The position numbers and the translations under genes are program-made. From Argopecten irradians (Eukaryota; Mollusca; Bivalvia; Pectinida; Pectinidae), in assembly GCF_041381155.1 (NCBI RefSeq), contig NC_091144.1, positions 31,242,980-31,306,979 on the forward strand: a DNA stretch of 64,000 bases, read 5' to 3'. Below the pieces are notes generated by a model. The model was given only the letters and a program-made list of their open reading frames with translations. It searched no databases and was not told the origin of the DNA. The number at the start of each line of letters is the position of its first letter. The stretch's first letter is position 1. Positions 58,676-64,000 of this stretch are shown here, in pieces.

Positions 58676-60524
58676 TTCATGTCATCATCATCATCATCAT
58701 CATCATCAGTCATCACCATCATCACAACCAACATCAATACTTTACTTTTTTAAATTTGGCTTTACTTTTATGTTTTATATGAGCTTTTTTATTGACTTTT
58801 AATTTTTGGTATTTTCATGGCTTTTTAACTTCGGATATTATCATCATTCTCTACCTTTGAGCATATGTATTGCTTTTCTAGTTCCTATTTTCTTTTTGCT
58901 TTCACTATGTGTATAACAAGGTGTTACCGTTTTGGGTATTAGTATTACTCTTTTATTTTAACTTTGATATATAATTTGGGATTTTGACACAGCTTAGAAA
59001 AAAAGACATACGGTAAAACGGTTATCGTCAAAACATTCGCGATAAAATGAGAAAACTTAATCTCAACTATCTAGATGCAGCTTTCAGTGTATATTTAAAT
59101 TAAGCATTTACCGATATTTCGCAGATCAAATATTTGCGGTAATATCATTGGCTCTCTCGAAATTGCAAAATGGCATGTATCATCGCGGAGGCTACCAGTT
59201 ACTGTAAGCCGCACTGTTATTCGCGTATCCAATGATTAGCGTCTTCGTTATTTCCAAGATATTCACAAATACATCAATTGGTGATTGAGGGCTCTTACTG
59301 ACAATTGTGCATCCATATATCCGTTAATTGATAATTCTTCAAACATTTGAAATATCGAAAATTACGTCATGAACGGTCGGAACGACGTCACAAAACAAGT
59401 TCCACATATCACTACACCAACGGGAGTTATAGGAGAATTATGATATCATAAATTCCCTTTTTGGTTGGTAAGGTTATATTGTGTCAGTCCCGAGCAAATG
59501 GAAATTTTATACAAATTAGTAATTTAAAAATAGCAAAATCCTTTATATGATATGTGATGAAAGGCGATCAAAGACAGACTTAGAAGAAAAAGAAAAACAT
59601 CAATCAAAAGCAAAATTACATACATTGTATTATAATGAAAAAATTCCCAACAATGTCAGAGTCAGATGGCATATACAAAAGAAACGCAAAAAAATCTTTG
59701 TAAGCTTTTTGATATAAATACATTACATTAGTCGATAGTCGATCAAATGTTTGTCTCCAAGACAAGTTCACTAATTAGTTACTGTCATTATTGGCTTTAG
59801 TCGACTTGTTCTATTAAAGGTAGCAAAGGGCCTAGTTAAAGACAAGGTTTATCAACGTTTTATTGAAAACACAATACTAATTCCATTATTGAACGCCTTT
59901 CCTTACATCTCGTTTTACGTCGATAGACTCATTAACGCATCATTTTACTCTATTGATGCGATAGGCCCACACAACAAGACCAGACACAATTTCATTGGAC
60001 CATCTCTTCAATGGTCTATTTCAAAATATCTTTTCGAGATTCTAAGAAATTGACTTATCAATTACGGTCATGTATATGTTTAAATACAATATGTGGAAGT
60101 AGGAGGATTTCATTAATTCTCGGAGTCGGTCTTTTTTATGGCGAAGCTTTGATTCGAATGATTTAATATTGTTTTAACAACGCTTAGAATCAAAAGTGCC
60201 AAAAACCTTTGAGTGAGTGATATTAATTATAAGCAAGATTACCACTAAAAGGTACGTAACCTTTTAATAAATATCCCATTAACATCAGAGACAAATATTA
60301 CCGCAAAAATTCCCATAATCGTTAGTCAAACTGCAGAACAGGGTAACAAGGACATTACATGTTACATAAATATAGATTTGTACAGAGATACCAGAAAGGT
60401 TCAAGGAGATAAATCTATAAGCAGTTCTAGTCTACATACGCCGTTACATTGTCTATTTAAACGAGGGCCAACGACGTAGGATCAATCAACTTGATAAGTT
60501 AAATGCCTGTCCTATATATTGATA
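55730..60524. other. Intergenic or intronic, simple repeats only
   Basis: 57362-57418 holds a 29-bp direct duplication (TGTGCTCGGACGATGCCATC twice). 58636-58725 is an (ATC)n microsatellite with two interruptions. Short open frames look random. No exon, RNA gene or recognisable element otherwise. Confidence 0.5.
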
Positions 60525-61050
60525 AACTAAGATGAGGTTACAACACCAGCCATAGGTAACATTCTGCGGCGAAAATTTACAATGGAGATTAATTGTTGGC
60601 CGTTTTGCCGTGAATCGCAATGATAGTCAAGTAACGCGCGGTAACTAAGACGTCGGCGGGAAACATAAGACGGCCCGCGTTATGGAAAGTAACATTTTAT
60701 TTATTTCAATTATTATTATATACATATGTATATAGAATGTAAGCTGTTTGTAATATCTTGGGTTCCGTCGAAACTCGAAACAAAATCAGTCATGCAAATG
60801 GCGGTGGTCCAAGGACTACTTTTATTCTAAGAGAAAACCTCGAACCGGATAAGGAGTTCCGGACGTCACACTAAATGCTGACAACAACATTAAACATGAT
60901 GCAGCGAGAGCACACATTGAACTATTAATGTCAATACACTACACTGCTAATAATGTAGTAAGTGTAGAATTAACGGTAAGCTAATGACGTTTACCACTCC
61001 ACAACATGATCAATCTCGTTTTACATTCCAATTTTATTACTTTAGTATGT
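60525..61050. repeat. Dispersed repeat, copy 3
   Basis: Contains GATGAGGTTACAACACC, GTCGGCGGGAAACATAAGAC and GGCCCGCGTTATGG in the same order as 34930-35400, later ATCTCGTTTTACATTCC; an extra block about 60720-61000 is absent from the first copy. Confidence 0.7.
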
Positions 61051-63069
61051 ACCTTTAGATACATATGTAATGAACATGGCGTATGACCTATATAGCTCGT
61101 TATTTAGGCGGGATTAATTTTTGTGATTTTTACTGAAAACGAGAAAATTTCGTAGTTTGACATTTTCGTGGTCTGGCTTTTAGTGTATGTGTGCTTCAAT
61201 CATTTCTCAATATTTTGCAGATCAAACCTTTGCGACCAAATTCGTCCTTGGTTACGTTTCGTTAGGTTAAATCATCCCGTTACCTTATCTTACGAAATAT
61301 GATTGTAGGCCGTTTCCTAAAAACCTTTTTGTTATGTCAACATACACGGTATCAAACATCCGTCGTGTCAATTCATGAGAAAATCGACAATTTTGATCCA
61401 TATGAGGCGAAAAAATTTTGCGTACGTCTCTTTTAATGTTGATTGTTTTTGTTTTACGATATCTTAAGTTATTCAAACTGTACACAAATGGAATACAAAT
61501 ATATTTTGTTTTGAACGTTCACCCATGACACAAGAAGACCTGCCGTACCACTATATTTTGTGATCTCAGTCTGCTTACAATTTTTCTCAAAAGATACCGA
61601 ACAGGGAAGAATTCAAAATAGGTACATCTCCGTTTAACTCATATCGGCATATTTCTGCAATCGTGTTAGCTGAAGTCGCGTTATGTTATCTCGACTTTGC
61701 TAAGATAATTACGTCGACCAGTCGCCTTATATAGCGAATCATTGAGTTATATCCTGCAATGTCGACTTCGCTTATTACGACGAGGTCCATGATAGTCAGG
61801 AAACGATAATATAACTCAACTTTCAAGGTGAATATGCCGTGTTTTAACTTAATTTGTCGACATAAATACCACAACTAGTTATGTTATTACTCGACATGTC
61901 AACAAAATTATATCTGCAAGTCCGTAACGTGACCTAAAATAATACGTCGGCAGTAATATGCTACCTTATTATGGGAACTACACACGGGAAGATCCGTTTT
62001 AAAGCTAGCGGGGAATGATTTGGAGTCTTATCATTTAAACAACGCTAATTCTGCGTAGATGATTATTTTTCAGTGATGTTGATGATGGTCAAATAATGAC
62101 GATACCTCTCCCGATGAAAACGGCGTGACTGTTATTAATCACCCACCACATATCACAAAATACAGGAGAACAAAACTGGAATTGTATTGTTTTCTCATTT
62201 GATACCTTAAAATATCGAATTGAAACCGCATTAACAGAGAGTTTCGACATATTACCAAAAATCCTCTGGATCACATGTTCGGATATAAGGTAGAGTAGAT
62301 GCAATGTATTGACCGCTGGTCGGTGGTTTTTCTAGATGTTCTCCGGCTTTCCGGCATCTCCTAAACCTGACACGTTCGCAAATGACTCCGCGCTGTTAAA
62401 CAAGCATAACGAAATGAAACCTTTATCATTTAGGCACAAATCGTCACTGCCTTTGATGACATCCTATGGTCAAGGCGAACATGATAAAAACGTCATGCAG
62501 ACACATTTTACATAGTTCTCTATGGTATGGTATCATTTCGTCTAGGGAAAATTTTTAATAATGACTTCTGGATTATATCATGAAAAATAATTCAGTACTT
62601 CATTAGCCAAACGAAAATTAATATATTCGTTAATGTTGATAGACATACTATCAATGCATTGATGTCCAATCTGATTCTTTAAGGTTAAAGTTGAAACTAC
62701 AGGCATGTTAGGATGTCAAAGCTTTACCAGCATTAAATCATGATAGAACCTAATGTTTCTACAGATACCCGTATTTGCCGTTGCAAATACCAGGTATCTG
62801 TTTGTCTGTCTTGTTAAGTGGTTATATGCACAAGAGCTTTAACAGAGTTTTTCATCCCATGCAGGTCATATCAAGATCAACATGCACTGCTTTATATGAT
62901 AGTGATTCTGTGATAATTTGTTTATTTTGCGTCCAAGTATTATATTATGAATTCAACTTTATTGTCAACATATTCGTAATGTTACTAAGGGGCGTCTGAA
63001 AGACAACAGTAAGGAATTTTACATCAATGTCTCTTGTGACATTTGTTAAAAGTGTAACTCTACATACTT
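61051..63069. other. Probable intron sequence, no gene recognised
   Basis: AT-rich; contains a decayed SINE right half near 62320-62410 and a small palindrome at 62764-62796 (GTATTTGC..GCAAATAC). No exon supported. Confidence 0.5.
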
Positions 63070-63242
63070 AAACCAACTTTCTTTCGCGGCTACTTAATTT
63101 CGCGATTTCCATTTCAAAAAGTTAGTCTAAATTGTAAGTAATATTCTCCATGTAGATATCCGTTCACGTAGATAAACTTTCGCAAATTTTCATGGAACGC
63201 GAAATTCGCGAAGGTAAATCGCACACGAAAGAAAGTTGGTTT
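63070..63242. mobile_element. 173-bp MITE just upstream of the sushi exon
   Basis: Perfect termini AAACCAACTTTCTTTCG and its complement CGAAAGAAAGTTGGTTT, with inner TTCGCGATTT/AATTCGCGAA motifs. It ends about 63 bp before the exon acceptor. Confidence 0.85.
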
Positions 63243-63305
63243 CCATTATTAATTTAAGTAATGTTCTTGTCAATCTAACTCCGGAATCTATTATTTATAT
63301 TTCAG

Positions 63306-63488
63306 CTTGCAGTTATCCTCCACAATTAGCTGGGACAAACCTGGTGGTCAATTCTACCATACCTGTGGGGGGCATCTATACCTACACATGTGATCAGACC
63401 CTGTTCACAATGGTGGGAGGGCCTGCTACACTCACCTGTCAGGGAAACGGACAGTGGTCATCTCCGGCATTTCAGTGTGACTATATAG
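63306..63488 (+). CDS. Sushi (CCP/SCR) domain exon of an extracellular protein
   Basis: One complete sushi module in a 183-nt exon, entering and leaving in phase 1 (acceptor TATATTTCAG, donor G|GTAAGT). The four cysteines and the tryptophan are in place: CSYPPQL, then YTC, then TLTC, then GQWSSPAFQC. Symmetric phase 1-1 exons are usual for shuffled extracellular modules such as CUB/sushi, selectin-like or complement-type proteins. The parent protein cannot be named from one domain. The next exon is beyond the window; 63489-64000 shows no further exon. The cysteine-rich exon at 53309 may be an earlier exon of the same gene. Confidence 0.85.
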
Positions 63489-64000
63489 GTAAGTTCTTCA
63501 GCTAGGTAAAAATCTCAACAATTCGTGTTATTACTCGACTGGTCGACATAATTGTCTCATTATGTTGAGCTACCATAAATCAATATATGCATACTGTTGG
63601 TGTCACCATACTACTGTTGTATAGGAAATGTTCAAAAGCTTAAATTGTTCTCAAAAGTTATTTTGGTCAAACTCAAACCCATGAGTTATTATCACTATCG
63701 TTTTATCCTCTCTTGGACAATATAGCAAAACCTGAAGGAATTCAGGAAAAACCACCGACCAATCACAGGCCTTCTTTGAAAGGTTACAAAGAACTTCGCC
63801 TGACTGCAAAGTCTTAGAATATACCGCAATAATTGTTTGGTGTACACCAAAGTGCTAACCTGTCTCGTCTGTCGTTGCACGTAGAGCCTTCAGTTGTGTT
63901 TGCTTTATCATAGTCCTGTGATGGATATATATTACCACAGTGAGAGTAACTTTAGAATATTGAGGATTAGCCCAATGATCTAAACCTACATATTCTATCG

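Overview
The window looks like nuclear DNA of a bivalve mollusc. It is AT-rich, has small exons with GT-AG introns, and carries repeat families I associate with bivalve genomes: a ~146-bp 'TTGAATGAAGGTCAAGG' repeat, a tRNA-derived SINE and many snapback MITEs. The species call is inference; a pteriomorph such as a scallop would fit. No prokaryotic genes, CRISPR array or intact virus is visible.

Layout. 1-8656 is an uninterrupted 40-bp satellite. 9985-17.3 kb holds a minus-strand Polycomb RING-finger gene (PCGF6-like, 11 coding exons, RING plus RAWUL). A short bidirectional promoter (about 17.32-17.46 kb) separates it from the plus-strand gene NOP56 (17458-30039), whose product is a core protein of box C/D snoRNPs. 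NOP56 introns carry nine copies of one box C/D snoRNA family, six of them in intron 6. The predicted guide matches the conserved 28S rRNA segment GACTCTAGTCC. The 3' end of NOP56 (26.6-32.9 kb) is present in several indel-rich copies, and the best last exon has a frameshift; poor long-read consensus or duplicated haplotype sequence is likely.

33-39 kb is transposon-derived: a TIR element and an inverted partial copy of it, a broken LINE reverse transcriptase and dispersed repeats. 39.8-50.6 kb is a ~4.3-kb direct segmental duplication (39841-44713 and 45494-50629) in which each copy has gained its own insertion. One is a 565-bp TIR element with TTAA target sites whose empty site survives in the other copy. 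The second copy runs into a ~2-kb palindrome centred near 50.93 kb. 52.8-53.4 kb is a minisatellite of splice-acceptor-like units ending in a cysteine-rich exon. 54-63 kb is mostly non-coding, with a SINE and simple repeats. A sushi (CCP) exon at 63306-63488 shows that a plus-strand extracellular multidomain gene runs off the right edge.

The strongest biological signal is the NOP56/snoRNA locus: a snoRNP core-protein gene that has multiplied a single snoRNA in its own introns. Those copies show covarying terminal and internal stems.
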